The notes under the pieces are model-generated. The model saw only the letters and a program-made list of their open reading frames with translations, was not told the origin of the DNA and ran no database searches. DNA of 64,000 nt from Lachnospiraceae bacterium (GTDB taxonomy: Bacteria > Bacillota > Clostridia > Lachnospirales > Lachnospiraceae), in NCBI GenBank assembly GCA_024690825.1, contig JAILOK010000036.1, positions 1-64,000 of the forward strand. Reading direction: 5' to 3'. A program made the position numbers and the translations under genes. Positions 63,679 through 64,000 of the stretch are shown piece after piece; position 1 is the stretch's first letter, and each line of letters begins with the position of its first letter.

Positions 63679-64000
63679 TCACTCTACCGTAACAGATTTT
63701 GCCAGATTTCTTGGTTTATCCACATCACAGCCCTTTCCGACTGCAACATAGTACGCAAAAAGCTGGAGCGGGATTATGGCCAGCGAATTTGTAAAATAAC
63801 TGTTTGTTACCGGAATATACAGACAGTAATCGGCATCAGCCTCGATATCCTGATGTCCAGTATTTGTAACGCAGAGAACAAATGCTCCTCTGGCTTTTAC
63901 CTCACGGATATTGCTCACTGTCTTTCCGTACAGATCCTCCTGAGTGAGGGCAGCCATGACAAGTGTTCCTTCCTCGATCAGGGAAATGGGTCCGTGCTTG
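63679..64000 (-). CDS. glmS: Glucosamine-fructose-6-phosphate aminotransferase, C-terminal part
   Basis: Only the 3' end is in the window; the gene continues past the right edge. The visible 106 or so residues are the second SIS (isomerase) domain: KHGPISLIEEGTLVMAAL, FVLCVTNTGH and the family terminus, residues KPRNLAKSVTVE, essentially identical to GlmS proteins in general. The enzyme makes glucosamine-6-phosphate for peptidoglycan. The leader, where a GlmS ribozyme might lie, is outside the window. About 157 bases separate it from htrA with no strong terminator seen. Confidence 0.95.
   Translation of the reverse strand, partial: KHGPISLIEEGTLVMAALTQEDLYGKTVSNIREVKARGAFVLCVTNTGHQDIEADADYCLYIPVTNSYFTNSLAIIPLQLFAYYVAVGKGCDVDKPRNLAKSVTVE

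Overview
The window looks like chromosomal DNA of a Gram-positive anaerobic Clostridia member, most likely Lachnospiraceae. The basis is moderate GC, strong GGAGG-type ribosome sites, lipoprotein signal peptides, and a gene set typical of that group: DapL-type lysine synthesis, HemZ, AsnA, ClpC next to RadA, an ANTAR protein next to glnA, and a DUF3048 lipoprotein. This is inference from protein content; no rRNA is present. I see no phage, insertion sequence, plasmid or CRISPR locus. Most of the window is core or near-core genome, with a few accessory-looking blocks.

Layout. (1) 1-13.4 kb, minus strand: a tightly packed signalling and cell-surface operon. In transcription order it holds an HD-GYP membrane phosphodiesterase, a very large Reg_prop/Y_Y_Y hybrid histidine kinase with receiver and HPt, a response regulator with no output domain, a seven-helix protein with a degenerate HD-GYP domain and a duplicated C-terminal module, a lipoprotein with an RsiV-like DUF3298 domain, and a GT-B-like glycerophosphotransferase homologue. 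A secreted repeat protein is cut by the left edge. (2) 13.5-18.3 kb, plus strand: a VanH-like D-2-hydroxyacid dehydrogenase with an acyltransferase, an H1-like lysine/alanine-rich protein with tandem promoters, and a BMP-family lipoprotein followed by thioredoxin reductase. (3) 18.3-26.6 kb, mixed strands: an orphan CheC/FliY-like phosphatase, an ECF S component, DUF3048, DegV, Nudix, EamA and NhaC proteins, a DRE-TIM aldolase-like protein and DUF308. (4) 26.7-27.0 kb: tRNA-Gly(CCC), its terminator, and a structured repeat that duplicates the tRNA 3' end. (5) 27-46.6 kb, almost all minus strand: housekeeping (HemZ, GH13 amylase, PD-(D/E)XK-helicase fusion, AsnA, MetAP, GuaB, RadA, ClpC, a GntR regulator, DapL, DapF, ANTAR regulator, GlnA). 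(6) 46.7-54.8 kb, minus strand: a GHL10-type secreted glycosidase, a lipoprotein, a giant modular N-acetylmuramoyl-L-alanine amidase, and a MATE transporter with an extra C-terminal domain. (7) 55-61.9 kb, plus strand: an FAD protein, ClpX with a long acidic linker, a miniature LspA-like protein, carbamate kinase, and an MBOAT plus SGNH-like pair for surface O-acylation. (8) 61.9-64 kb: an inverted/direct repeat cluster, an HtrA protease, and the 3' end of glmS.

The best candidate for an undescribed system is the 0.5-13.4 kb operon. Its phosphorelay ends in a response regulator without an output domain. It is bracketed by one catalytically complete HD-GYP protein and one that has lost the HD and HH motifs, and followed by a lipoprotein with an RsiV-like extracellular domain. 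That arrangement suggests an envelope-stress or lysozyme-responsive cyclic-dinucleotide circuit acting through protein contacts. Secondary signals are several intergenic motif families: GTTTACATAA decamers around hemZ and radA, ACAACATAT operator-like sites at three loci, and the CATAGTCATATGTGTTTT cluster near 62 kb. There are also two genes, radA and glnA, that sit directly behind intrinsic-terminator hairpins.
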